From assembly GCA_905479575.1 (NCBI GenBank), contig CAJQNB010000068.1, forward strand, positions 1 through 58,278: 58,278 nt of DNA, read 5' to 3'. Of this stretch, positions 18,959 through 27,094 are shown piece after piece. The DNA is from an uncultured Pseudophaeobacter sp. (lineage in GTDB: Bacteria > Pseudomonadota > Alphaproteobacteria > Rhodobacterales > Rhodobacteraceae). A program made the translations under genes and the position numbers. The notes under the pieces are model-generated. The model was not told the origin of the DNA and ran no database searches. It saw only the letters and a list, made by a program, of their open reading frames with translations. Position 1 is the first letter of the stretch. Each line of letters begins with the position of its first letter.

Positions 18959-18990
18959 TACAATCCATCCTTAGACAGCCAGTTTTATTC

Positions 18991-19032
18991 ATTGTATCAA
19001 ATTTATATAACAGACAATTGGGATTGTATCAA
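18991..19032. promoter_or_regulatory. Candidate MocR operator: direct repeats ATTGTATCAA
   Basis: Two identical 10-bp sequences ATTGTATCAA (18991-19000 and 19023-19032) lie 32 bp apart, about three helical turns, in the divergent promoter of the MocR and DUF1127 genes. MocR regulators usually bind direct repeats, so this is a plausible shared operator. Confidence 0.55.
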
Positions 19033-19051
19033 CACAATAAAGGAACCGACC

Positions 19052-19285
19052 ATGACAACTTCTGCAACCCAGACCCCATCGCACACCTCCTACCTGAACA
19101 GCCGCCCTGCCCTGCCAGTGCTGGCACAGGCGGCCGTTGCTTTTGCAGTCCTCGTCACCAAATGGTCGATCCGTCACACCACGCGAAAAGAGCTGCGCCA
19201 TCTTAGCGCAGAGCAACTGAATGACATTGGGATTTCCCGCGAGGAAGCTCATTATCAAGGAACTCTTCCGTTCTGGCGCCCTTGA
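19052..19285 (+). CDS. DUF1127 domain-containing small protein
   Basis: A protein of 77 residues. The C-terminal 30 residues, RKELRHLSAEQLNDIGISREEA, are a textbook DUF1127 (YjiS-like) domain. Some characterised members are RNA-binding or affect phosphate and stress physiology in alphaproteobacteria. The N-terminal half has a moderately hydrophobic stretch (LPVLAQAAVAFAVLV) that could be membrane-associated. AAGGAA precedes the ATG. The gene is divergent from MocR, probably under its control, and ends at a strong terminator. Confidence 0.88.
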   Translation: MTTSATQTPSHTSYLNSRPALPVLAQAAVAFAVLVTKWSIRHTTRKELRHLSAEQLNDIGISREEAHYQGTLPFWRP

Positions 19286-19311
19286 TCCCCTGGGCAAAGG
19301 AACCAACTGAT

Positions 19312-19340
19312 GGCCGGGGCTTGTCCCCGGCCCTTTTTAT
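19312..19340 (+). terminator. Intrinsic terminator after the DUF1127 gene
   Basis: A perfect 8-bp stem (GGCCGGGG 19312-19319, CCCCGGCC 19325-19332) has a 5-nt loop and is followed by CTTTTTAT. Confidence 0.88.
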
Positions 19341-19481
19341 TTATTACCCCTCTAAATCTTACCTCCGCCCCCCTTTTTAGCCCGCGCCCTGCACGCCACT
19401 TTAGCCGCCTTTCGAGCAAGCGTGCCAACTGCGGTTGGCTTGCAGCCTGCCTGTGGCCCATGCTAGGGAGAGCCACGTTTT

Positions 19482-19499
19482 GTTGGGGACAGCCCCAAC
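19482..19499 (+). other. Tetraloop hairpin in the speD leader
   Basis: A perfect 7-bp stem GTTGGGG (19482-19488) and CCCCAAC (19493-19499) with loop ACAG lies about 125 bp before the speD start. It is followed by CCTATTC rather than a T-tract, so an RNA leader structure is more likely than a terminator. Confidence 0.4.
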
Positions 19500-19603
19500 C
19501 CTATTCCCGATCTTGTTGCACTGGCGGTCCGCCTTCCCAACAAGACGCCGGTCAAGACCAGAGGTGCACTTTGGATCACTCGGATTGCTCTGCACGGCCG
19601 CCC

Positions 19604-19620
19604 AGCACCCTCTGGGTGCT
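19604..19620 (+). promoter_or_regulatory. Hairpin covering the speD ribosome binding region
   Basis: A perfect 7-bp stem AGCACCC (19604-19610) and GGGTGCT (19614-19620) with a 3-nt loop ends three bases before the GTG start of speD. The only purine-rich sequence near the start (GGGTG) is inside the stem. An alternative CCCAG/CTGGG pairing (19601-19605 with 19612-19616) is mutually exclusive with it. Confidence 0.45.
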
Positions 19621-19623
19621 AAC

Positions 19624-20139
19624 GTGAGTGACACCACGGACCACCTGCCCGCAGTGTCAAAGCCAGCCCCGTCGCATTGCCCCACGGTCAGCGCTGATCG
19701 CCCGCGCAAAGCCACTGCTGCAAGCCTGGACGCCCTGACGCGGGCTGATCGCACAGATCACTTTATCCGCCGGGACAATAGGATCTTTGCCGGCACCCAT
19801 CTCATCATCGAGGTGATGGAAGCGACCGGGCTGGACTGCGAACAGCGCATTCAAGACGCCTTTCGCCGGGCGGCCACCCTATGTGGCGCAACCCTGCTGC
19901 ATATCCATACTCACAAATTCTCTCCCCAGGGCGTTTCTGGCGTCGCGGTGCTCGGAGAAAGTCACATCACCGTCCACACCTGGCCAGAGATCGGCTACGG
20001 CGCCTTCGATGTGTTCATGTGCGGCGATGCCGAGCCATGGAAGGCGGTTGAGGTGTTCAAAGACGCCTTTGACACCGATGAGGTCGCAGTGCGGGAGCTG
20101 CTGCGCGGCGCCGAACTGCTGTCAGATCCGGGCGCTTAA
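19624..20139 (+). CDS. speD: S-adenosylmethionine decarboxylase proenzyme
   Basis: A pyruvoyl enzyme that makes decarboxylated AdoMet, the aminopropyl donor for spermidine. Seen: the self-cleavage site GESHITVHTWPE, in which S113 becomes the pyruvoyl group, and the following FMCGDAEPWKA. The core resembles prokaryotic class 1 SpeD of about 120 residues; here about 50 polar residues precede it. The start is uncertain: GTG at 19624 is the only convincing initiation codon before the conserved part, and the frame is open upstream. speE is not adjacent. The neighbouring minus-strand operon contains an acetylpolyamine-amidohydrolase-like gene, so a polyamine theme is possible. Confidence 0.87.
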   Translation: MSDTTDHLPAVSKPAPSHCPTVSADRPRKATAASLDALTRADRTDHFIRRDNRIFAGTHLIIEVMEATGLDCEQRIQDAFRRAATLCGATLLHIHTHKFSPQGVSGVAVLGESHITVHTWPEIGYGAFDVFMCGDAEPWKAVEVFKDAFDTDEVAVRELLRGAELLSDPGA

Positions 20140-20190
20140 TACGCCCAGGTGTTTGCCACCAGCACCACCTGCTGCCGCGCGCCGCAGGCC

Positions 20191-21345
20191 CTAGGCATGC
20201 AAGGCAATTCGATTACAGATAATACGTGGATTGCGGCGTCCCCAATCGGTAAAGAGATCGGCCATGATGGTGCCGCTGAGCTGCTCAAGCATCTGGGATC
20301 CGATCTCTCGCCCGCCCTGTTGACCAAAGGCAACCACCTCATCACTGATTGCAACCTCGGGCAGCTCCGTCACATCTGCCACGATGGTATTCATCGAAAT
20401 TGCCCCCATCACCGGGCAGCTCTGCCCCCGGATCAGCACTTCGGCACCCTGAGCCCCCTGGGCGCTTTGGGCAAACCGACGGCTGTAGCCATTTGCATAT
20501 CCCAAAGCAACGCTGGCAAGGCGCCTGTCACGGTGCAGAACTGCGGTTCGATCATAGCCGATTGTGCTGCCCTTGGGATAGGATCCAACGCTGATCACCT
20601 GAGATTTCAGCGTCAATGCGGGATGGAACGCCGGGCTGGGACCGGCGATGCCAAACAGGATGGCACCACAACGCATCATATCCACCTGCGGATCCAATCC
20701 GGAAACCAGGGTCAACGTGCTGCCGGCGTGGATCATAACGTCCTGACGCCGCAGATCACTGTTGGCAAAGATCCAGGCGACATCCCGTTGAAACCTTGCG
20801 ATATTTTCCACCAGCTCATCACTGTGATTAGACGGAAAATGGGTGCAAAGCCCGACGATCTTCCCCGCTCCCAGTTTCAAAATATTGCCACAGGCTCGCC
20901 GTCCCTGCGGTGTCGACAGCTCTACGCCATCGCGCGACATCCCATTGGCATTCAGTGAGATATGCAGCTTTGGCAGCGGCTTCTCTCCCAGCCTGTCCCG
21001 AATTGCCAGTAGCCCCTCCTCTGAACCCACCAGCTCCTGGACATCCTCTCCCAAGGCGCTTTTGACCTCATCCGGTGTGGCTGTGCGCAGACGCAGGATC
21101 GCCCCGGTGAAACCAGCCGCCCGCACCGCGCGGGCCTCGCCGTTGGAGGAAATCCCGATACGGCTCACCCCCTGGGCCATCAACACAGGCACCACGTTTT
21201 CAATGCCATGCCCATAGGCATCCGCTTTGATTACGGCACAAAGCCGGGTCTGCGCAGGCAGCCGATCCAGGGTATGGCGCAGGTTCTGCGAAATCTGCGC
21301 CGGGGAAATCTCGCACCAGGCGCTTTCGTTTGGGTGATCCGTCAT
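20191..21345 (-). CDS. Alanine racemase family protein, probably broad-specificity (Bsr-like)
   Basis: A PLP enzyme of 384 residues. Fold type III barrel lysine K40 is in VIKADAYGHG, and the catalytic tyrosine in TIGYDRTAV. The segment matching the canonical Alr KxDTGMxRLG motif reads SLNANGMSRDG, lacking the usual carbamylated lysine. This replacement also occurs in broad-specificity racemases (Bsr), so substrates beyond alanine are likely. No signal peptide is visible, unlike periplasmic BsrV. It is last in the five-gene catabolic operon and starts 5 bp after the M20 gene, so it may interconvert amino acid stereoisomers released there. Confidence 0.87.
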   Translation of the reverse strand: MTDHPNESAWCEISPAQISQNLRHTLDRLPAQTRLCAVIKADAYGHGIENVVPVLMAQGVSRIGISSNGEARAVRAAGFTGAILRLRTATPDEVKSALGEDVQELVGSEEGLLAIRDRLGEKPLPKLHISLNANGMSRDGVELSTPQGRRACGNILKLGAGKIVGLCTHFPSNHSDELVENIARFQRDVAWIFANSDLRRQDVMIHAGSTLTLVSGLDPQVDMMRCGAILFGIAGPSPAFHPALTLKSQVISVGSYPKGSTIGYDRTAVLHRDRRLASVALGYANGYSRRFAQSAQGAQGAEVLIRGQSCPVMGAISMNTIVADVTELPEVAISDEVVAFGQQGGREIGSQMLEQLSGTIMADLFTDWGRRNPRIICNRIALHA

Positions 21346-21350
21346 GGGGG

Positions 21351-22586
21351 TCAGTTGCCAGAGATGTTTGGCTGGGCATGTGCGTCGCCCTGCCTGCCCA
21401 ACAGCTGGTCGATAATTTCAACCAACAGGGCCACGCCGGTAGGGGTTAAGCCATCTGGATAGTCATAGTTGGGATTGTGCAACTGTGGCTGGGATTCGCC
21501 CGATCCGATGAACACCATCGCCGCCTTGGCGCCATCCAGACCAAAACGGCCAAAGTCTTCCGACCAACGCATCGGCTGGCCCATGGAATGTGTTGACAGG
21601 CCAAGGGTGGAGGCGGCGGTGCTGGCGATAGTGAGTGCCCTGTCGTCATTTACGGTGGCCAAAAACACATCGTGCCAAGTCACAGTGGCGGACACAGTGG
21701 CGGACACATGTTCGGCCCGCCGCCCGGCCTGCTGCGCAGCCTTTGCCAGGGCGCGCTCCAGCTGCGCCTCAGCCTCCTGGACCAGACGGTCCATGCGCGC
21801 ATCGGTCTGGCTGCGCAGGGTCATGCGCAGCTCTCCGGCCCCCGGTGCAATGCCAAAACTGGCCTCGCCAAGCTGCGCATGGGTCAAGGTGGCAAGGGCA
21901 AAGTCAGCCCCCATATCGCCACCCGGGCCCAGCACTGGCAGGCTCTGCATCAGATCTGCGATCACCCCTGCGGGCGAGACCCCGTCTTCGGGCGCGGCCG
22001 CATGGGAGGTTTTGCCGCCAAAGCGGATCTTCATCCCACGGGAGGCACAGTTACTTACTCCCGAACACAGGCCAATTTCGCCCAAAGGACGACCCGGAAC
22101 ATTATGATAAGCAAAGGCAAAGTCAGGTCGCAACTCAGGCCAGCGCGGATCATTGATCACCGCGGCAGCCCCGGCGCCGGTTTCTTCTGCGGGTTGGAAT
22201 AACAGGATCACCCGGCCCGTGGCAGGACGTGTTTTTAGCGCCAGCGCCACCCCCAGCACCATCACCATGTGGCCGTCGTGGCCGCACAGATGCCCCTTGC
22301 CCTCGATCTGCGAGCGATAGGGGGCCTGCGAGATTTCAGGGATCGGCAAAGCGTCCAGCTCGCAGCGGATCAGGACTGTCGGCCCGTCCTGCTGCCCGCA
22401 AAATTCAGCCGCAACGCCATGACCGCCAAGCCCGGTCCAGACCCGGTCCGCCCCGGCGCGCGTCAGCTCCTGGGTGATACGCGCCGCAGTTTCCACCTCC
22501 TCGCCCGAGATCTCGGGGCTTTGGTGCAGCGCCTGGCGCAGGGATTGCAGATAGGCCAACTGGGTGTTGGTGAGTACGGCTGTCAT
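21351..22586 (-). CDS. M20D family N-acyl-amino acid amidohydrolase
   Basis: A metal-dependent hydrolase of 411 residues. Seen: the cysteine/histidine metal site in GHLCGHDGHM, the QPAEETG acidic pair, YHNVPG, a dimerisation domain starting near GKTSHAAAPEDG, and a C-terminal LHNPNYD histidine site. The family removes acyl groups from amino acids or indole conjugates. In this operon it could deacylate the imported compound or an intermediate. It lies 45 bp downstream of the deacetylase gene, with a GC hairpin between them (about 22605-22625). The first ATG is used, after a GGAAAGAAGC-like site. Confidence 0.9.
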   Translation of the reverse strand: MTAVLTNTQLAYLQSLRQALHQSPEISGEEVETAARITQELTRAGADRVWTGLGGHGVAAEFCGQQDGPTVLIRCELDALPIPEISQAPYRSQIEGKGHLCGHDGHMVMVLGVALALKTRPATGRVILLFQPAEETGAGAAAVINDPRWPELRPDFAFAYHNVPGRPLGEIGLCSGVSNCASRGMKIRFGGKTSHAAAPEDGVSPAGVIADLMQSLPVLGPGGDMGADFALATLTHAQLGEASFGIAPGAGELRMTLRSQTDARMDRLVQEAEAQLERALAKAAQQAGRRAEHVSATVSATVTWHDVFLATVNDDRALTIASTAASTLGLSTHSMGQPMRWSEDFGRFGLDGAKAAMVFIGSGESQPQLHNPNYDYPDGLTPTGVALLVEIIDQLLGRQGDAHAQPNISGN

Positions 22587-22603
22587 ATCGGCTTCTTTCC
22601 TTT

Positions 22604-22627
22604 TCGCCCCCCCGTGGGGGAGGCGTT
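22604..22627 (-). other. Intercistronic GC hairpin
   Basis: An inverted repeat of the form CGCC(C)CCCC ... GGGGG(A)GGCG lies between the deacetylase and M20 genes. It has no T-tract on the minus strand, so it may stabilise or process the operon mRNA rather than end it. Confidence 0.35.
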
Positions 22628-22631
22628 TTCG

Positions 22632-23657
22632 TCAGGTGGCGGTTTGATAGCCTGTCAGGCAGCGGGTCAGGTTTTCCCCCAGACTATCGCTCAGGTATCC
22701 GCCCTCCTGGACAAACAGCACCGGCAGGCCCAGCTTTGCAAAGGCCGCACCGATACGAGAGAACCCTTCTTTGGTCACCGCAAGCCCCTGAAACGGATCA
22801 TCAATCGAGGCATCAAGCCCCAGGGCCACGACGACAACGTCGGCGCCAAACAGGGTCACCCGTTCCAGCGCCACATCAAGCGCCTTGAGAAAGCCCGCGT
22901 CATCGGTGCCGCGCGCCAGGGGCAGGTTCAGGTTATAGCCCAACCCTGCGCCTTCACCGCGTTCCTGGGCGTGGCCCCAGAAAAACGGGTAAAACCGCTC
23001 GGGGTCGGCATGAAGGGAGACGGTCAACACATCGTCGCGATTGTAGAATATGCCTTGGGTGCCATTGCCGTGATGCACATCCACATCAACAATCGCCGGA
23101 CGTAGCCCGGCTGCGGCCAGCCGTTGGGCGGCAATGCCGGAGTTGTTCAGAAAACAAAAGCCCCCGGCCATATCGGCAAAGGCGTGATGCCCAGGGGGAC
23201 GCGCCAGTACATAGGCGGACTGGCCGCCCTCACGCAGGTAATCAGCGCCTGAAATCGCCGACTGCGCCGACCAGTAGGAGGCTTCCCAGGTGCCTTCGGC
23301 GATTGGACAGGCGGTATCTGCCTGATGGTAGCCCGACTGGCCGGTGGCCGATTTGGGGTAGCTGTCGCTGCGGTTGGCGGGATGAATATTGGGGATCACC
23401 TCTTCGCCTGCGTCTTTGATATATTGCCAACGGCGATAGATATTCTTGAGAAAGGTCAGATATTCCGCCGTATGCACCGCAGCGATCGGGCCAAGCCCCG
23501 CGTCCTGTGGCTCTGAAAATGTGCAGCCCGCCGCCAAAGCGCCGTTTTGCAGAACCTCAATGCGTTTGGGCTGCTCCGGGTTTGGCTGTGCCTTACCGTT
23601 GGCCATAAAATGCTTGGGGTCGTGGTGCCATTGGCGTGCGTCAAAGATCGCTTTCAT
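22632..23657 (-). CDS. Histone-deacetylase-like acetylpolyamine amidohydrolase
   Basis: A zinc hydrolase of 341 residues of the arginase/deacetylase fold. Seen: PPGHHA with the paired catalytic histidines, DVDVHHGNGTQ and the later ALGLDAS with zinc ligands, and GGFCFLNN. The extended loop near residues 85-120 and the WEAS...AISGAD region resemble Mycoplana ramosa AphA, which deacetylates acetylputrescine and acetylspermidine. Function is therefore probably deacetylation of an N-acetylated amine. It is the third gene of the operon, 27 bp after the BKACE gene. Alternative reading: acetoin-utilisation AcuC type, less likely given the closest motif match. Confidence 0.87.
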   Translation of the reverse strand: MKAIFDARQWHHDPKHFMANGKAQPNPEQPKRIEVLQNGALAAGCTFSEPQDAGLGPIAAVHTAEYLTFLKNIYRRWQYIKDAGEEVIPNIHPANRSDSYPKSATGQSGYHQADTACPIAEGTWEASYWSAQSAISGADYLREGGQSAYVLARPPGHHAFADMAGGFCFLNNSGIAAQRLAAAGLRPAIVDVDVHHGNGTQGIFYNRDDVLTVSLHADPERFYPFFWGHAQERGEGAGLGYNLNLPLARGTDDAGFLKALDVALERVTLFGADVVVVALGLDASIDDPFQGLAVTKEGFSRIGAAFAKLGLPVLFVQEGGYLSDSLGENLTRCLTGYQTAT

Positions 23658-23684
23658 CTGCCTGTCCTGCCTTTTTGAGTCACT

Positions 23685-24611
23685 TTAGATCGCGGTGCGG
23701 TCAGCACCTTTGAGCCCCAGCATGCTGCGGGCCTCATCTGGGCTTGCCACCTCACGGCCAAGGTCTTCGACGATGCGGCGAATTTTGCGCACCTGTTCTG
23801 CGTTGTCCTTGGCCAGAACCCCGCGCGAGATCATCAGACTGTCCTCCAGCCCAACCCGCACATGCCCGCCCATGGCGGCCGCCATGGTGATCAGCGGCAT
23901 CTGTTGACGCCCCGCTGCCAGCACCGAGAACATGTAATCATCGCCAAACAGCTTGTCGGCGATCACCTTCATATGCATCAGGTTTTCCGGGTCCGTCCCC
24001 ATGCCGCCCAAAACCCCAAAGACAAACTGAATGAACAGGGGTTTCTGCACCAAACCACGATCGACAAAATGTTTGAGCATATAGAGATGCCCGACGTCGT
24101 AGCATTCAAATTCAAACCGGGCGCCGCGCTCGACCCCCAGCTCGGTCAGGATACGGGCAATGTCGCGCGGGGTGTTTTTGAACACCAGATCATCCGAGTT
24201 CTCCAGAAAGGGCTGTTCCCAATCGTGTTTCCAGTCGGAAATCCGCGCCGCCGCCGGGTAAAGCGCAAAGTTCATGCTGCCCATATTGAGGCTGCACATC
24301 TCCGGTTCGACCCGTTTGGGGGCGGCCAGGCGGTCATCCAGGGTCATCACCGCGCTGCCGCCGGTTGAAAGGTTCAACACCGCATCGCAGGACTGTTTCA
24401 ACTGCGGCAGGAAGCTCATAAAATCCTCTGCGCGAGCCGAGGGTTGGCCGGTCTGCGGGTTCCGCGCGTGCAGATGCAGGATTGCCGCGCCTGCCTCGGC
24501 GGCGCCCTGGGCCTGATCGGAAATTTCCGCAGGGGTCACGGGCAGATAGGGCGACATTGACGGTGTGTGAATAGAGCCGGTGACGGCGCAGGTAATCAAT
24601 ATTTTGCTCAT
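23685..24611 (-). CDS. Beta-keto acid cleavage enzyme (BKACE, DUF849)
   Basis: A protein of 308 residues. The zinc motif LHLHARNP lies near residues 45-52, followed by LNLSTGGS, FECYDVGHLYML, FGVLGGMGTDPENL and VRVGLEDS, all conserved in the family of 3-keto-5-aminohexanoate cleavage enzyme (Kce). The reaction condenses acetyl-CoA with a beta-keto acid and yields acetoacetate plus a new acyl-CoA. Subfamilies differ in substrate, for example 3-keto-5-aminohexanoate or dehydrocarnitine, and the substrate is not evident here. It is separated from the upstream aminotransferase by 3 bp, which suggests that the transaminase supplies the beta-keto acid. Confidence 0.92.
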   Translation of the reverse strand: MSKILITCAVTGSIHTPSMSPYLPVTPAEISDQAQGAAEAGAAILHLHARNPQTGQPSARAEDFMSFLPQLKQSCDAVLNLSTGGSAVMTLDDRLAAPKRVEPEMCSLNMGSMNFALYPAAARISDWKHDWEQPFLENSDDLVFKNTPRDIARILTELGVERGARFEFECYDVGHLYMLKHFVDRGLVQKPLFIQFVFGVLGGMGTDPENLMHMKVIADKLFGDDYMFSVLAAGRQQMPLITMAAAMGGHVRVGLEDSLMISRGVLAKDNAEQVRKIRRIVEDLGREVASPDEARSMLGLKGADRTAI

Positions 24612-24614
24612 GGG

Positions 24615-25952
24615 TCAGCCTGCCTTTAGTTCGGAATGGATGTCTTGGCTGAACTGCACCAGGCTGGCATCAAGGCCCTCGATGATCTCGTCGATATGCT
24701 CTGCGTTCACGATCAGCGGCGGGCAAACCAGAATGTGATCCCCCTCGGTGCCGTCACGCGTGCGCCGCGAATAGATGATCAGACCCTTAGCATAGGCCAG
24801 ATCGACAAAGCGCTGATGAGCATTCAACCGCGCCGGAAGCGGCGCCTTGCTGTCCCGGTCAGCCATGAATTCAAAGGCCGTAAGCAGCCCCTTGCCGCGC
24901 ACATCGCCAATCAATTCATGCTTTTGCATCAATCCGTTGAGCCGCGCCAAAAGGGTCTCTCCCATTTTGGCAGCATTGTCGCACAACCCATTCATTTCAA
25001 GGGTATTTACCACCGCCAGCCCGGCGGCGCAGGCCAGGGGGTTGCCGGCATAGGTAAAGCCATGGGCAAAACCGCCCTGCGCCAGGATCGGCGCTACCAG
25101 GCGCTCATCGGCGATCACCGCGCCCAGGGGCATGTATCCCGCGCCCAGACCTTTGGACATCACCACAATATCCGGCTGCGCCTGCCAATGATCCGAGCCC
25201 AGAAAGCTGCCCGTGCGTCCGGCACCGGTCATTACTTCATCCATGATCAAAAGCACACCATAGCGGGTGCAGATCTCGCGGATCCGCTCCATATAGCCAT
25301 TTGGCGGCACCAGCGCACCGGTGGAGGCCCCACCAACAGGCTCAACGATAAAGGCAAGCACGCTTTCGGGGCCTTCGGCGAGGATCTTTGCCTCCAGCAT
25401 ATCGGCATAGTGGTGGCCGGTGGCGGGGTCCTCGGCGTCCAGCCCGTCCAGATAGGCACGGGGCGCGGGAATTTTGGGCATGTCCTGCATCATCGGCGCA
25501 AAGGGCGCGGTCAGCGGGGTATAGCCGGTCAGGGCCAAAGCCCCCAATGTGCAGCCATGATAGCTGGGCGCGCGCGAGATGACCTTCCAGCGGCTGCCCT
25601 GTTCACTGGCCAGGGCATATTGCCGGGCCAGCTTGGTGGCGCTTTCCACCGCTTCAGAACCGCCGGACACAAAGAACACCCGGTTCAGATCCCCCGGCAT
25701 CAGCCCGGCCAGCTTCTGCGCCAAACGCTCGGAGGCCTCTGTTTCAAAATGCAGCCGATAACCAAAGGTGGATTTTTCCATCTGGCGGCGCATCGCGGTC
25801 AGCACCTCCGGGTTGGAGTGGCCGATATTGCAAACCATCGCCCCAGACGAGCCATCCAGATAGCGTTTGCCATCCTTGTCCCACATGTAAACGCCGCGCG
25901 CCTGTTCCAGAACCGGCCTGCGCCCCTGCGCCTGATAAAATAGATTGCTCAT
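24615..25952 (-). CDS. Class III (omega) aminotransferase
   Basis: A PLP enzyme of 445 residues. Seen: SGGSEAVESATKLARQY, the cofactor aspartate in LIMDEVMTGAGRTG, the Schiff-base lysine in MSKGLGAGYMPLG and the FTYAGNPLACAAGLAV phosphate-site region. The family transaminates omega-amino, beta-amino and diamine substrates with pyruvate or 2-oxoglutarate. It is first in the operon that continues with BKACE, deacetylase, M20 hydrolase and racemase, so it probably makes the keto acid that BKACE cleaves. The promoter lies in the 167-bp gap to the divergent LysR gene. Confidence 0.93.
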   Translation of the reverse strand: MSNLFYQAQGRRPVLEQARGVYMWDKDGKRYLDGSSGAMVCNIGHSNPEVLTAMRRQMEKSTFGYRLHFETEASERLAQKLAGLMPGDLNRVFFVSGGSEAVESATKLARQYALASEQGSRWKVISRAPSYHGCTLGALALTGYTPLTAPFAPMMQDMPKIPAPRAYLDGLDAEDPATGHHYADMLEAKILAEGPESVLAFIVEPVGGASTGALVPPNGYMERIREICTRYGVLLIMDEVMTGAGRTGSFLGSDHWQAQPDIVVMSKGLGAGYMPLGAVIADERLVAPILAQGGFAHGFTYAGNPLACAAGLAVVNTLEMNGLCDNAAKMGETLLARLNGLMQKHELIGDVRGKGLLTAFEFMADRDSKAPLPARLNAHQRFVDLAYAKGLIIYSRRTRDGTEGDHILVCPPLIVNAEHIDEIIEGLDASLVQFSQDIHSELKAG

Positions 25953-26074
25953 TCTTTGCTTTCCAACTCCCTACCGCCTTGTTGCTGAACCCAAACGCCA
26001 TGGCGCAACAGGACTGCGCCGAAGATGCCGATGGCCGCAAAGCGGGCTTGATAGAACCATGCGAGAGCCACTAG

Positions 26075-26111
26075 TATAGATCAAATAGATAATTGGAATT
26101 CTTGATATAGA
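26075..26111. promoter_or_regulatory. Candidate LysR operator between the aminotransferase operon and lysR
   Basis: An AT-rich dyad, ATCAA (26080-26084) and TTGAT (26102-26106) with 17 bp between and partly symmetric flanks (TATAG left, ATAGA right), lies 9-45 bp before the lysR start in the divergent intergenic region. LysR-type regulators commonly bind such sites and autoregulate. Confidence 0.45.
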
Positions 26112-26119
26112 GAAGAGCT

Positions 26120-27088
26120 ATGCGGAAAGACGACCCTCACTACGAACCGGAACGGATCGCCCGCGAGCTGGACTGGAACCTGTTGCGCACCTTTGTTGTC
26201 CTGGCGGAAAGCCACTCGGTCACCGATGCAGCGAGCCAACTGCGTCTCAAGCAACCATCTGTTTCCACTGCCTTAAAACGGTTAGAAGACCGGGTTGGGC
26301 GCAAGTTGATCAACCGTTCTCCTGGCTATTATGCCCTCACCGAAGCGGGACGTTTACTGTACCGTGAGGCGGTGGAAATCAATGGATCGGTGCTGCGGTT
26401 ATCGACCCTGATGCGCGAAATGACCGATGATGTCCGTGGCCATGTGCGCATTGCCGTGGCCAGTCATGTGGTGAGCCCTTTGATCAATCAGGCCCTCACC
26501 GGGTTTCATCGCGACCACCCAAAGGCCAGCCTAAAAATCGAGGTTCTGTCCAGTTCCAAAGCCATCGCAGAGGTCGCCGCAAAACGCGCCTCTTTTGCCA
26601 TCTGTCTGGTGGGGGACCACAACCCTAATCTGGAATACAGGCGCATGTTCCGCGAATATTTTGGCCTGTTCTGCGGCCCGCCGCATCCGCTTTTTGGCCG
26701 CAAGGATCTCACGTCGGCAGATTTGGAAGGCCATTCCTCGGTCAGTTTTGAAACCGATCGGTTGCAGGATGTCTTGAAACCCATCACCGTGATGCGGGCC
26801 CAGGCCGCCCTGGGCCAGAAAATCACCGGCGTTTCAAGCCACCTGGAGGAGGTACGGCGCATGATCGTATCTGGGCTTGGTGTAGGCCCCTTGCCGATCC
26901 ATGTGGCCGAACGCGACGTGCAGGACGGGCAGCTGTGGCAGGTACCCCCCTATGAGGATCTGCCGCCGATCGACGTCTATCTGGTCTGGAGCGAAGGGGC
27001 GACCAAGAACCGGGCCGAGCAAATCCTGCTCGACCGGCTGATCGCGGCAATCGACGAGACCCCGATAGAACAGCGCAGCTATCGCTAG
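26120..27088 (+). CDS. LysR family transcriptional regulator
   Basis: A protein of 322 residues. The helix-turn-helix near residues 18-75 is preceded by a short N-terminal extension (ARELDWNLLRTFVVLAESHS). The effector domain is of type II periplasmic-binding fold. It is divergent from the five-gene aminotransferase operon and converges on the ATP-binding gene of the adjacent ABC transporter (6-bp gap). This position makes it the probable local regulator of both. The inducing compound is unknown; it would be expected to be the transported substrate or its breakdown product. Confidence 0.9.
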   Translation: MRKDDPHYEPERIARELDWNLLRTFVVLAESHSVTDAASQLRLKQPSVSTALKRLEDRVGRKLINRSPGYYALTEAGRLLYREAVEINGSVLRLSTLMREMTDDVRGHVRIAVASHVVSPLINQALTGFHRDHPKASLKIEVLSSSKAIAEVAAKRASFAICLVGDHNPNLEYRRMFREYFGLFCGPPHPLFGRKDLTSADLEGHSSVSFETDRLQDVLKPITVMRAQAALGQKITGVSSHLEEVRRMIVSGLGVGPLPIHVAERDVQDGQLWQVPPYEDLPPIDVYLVWSEGATKNRAEQILLDRLIAAIDETPIEQRSYR

Positions 27089-27094
27089 GGTGGC

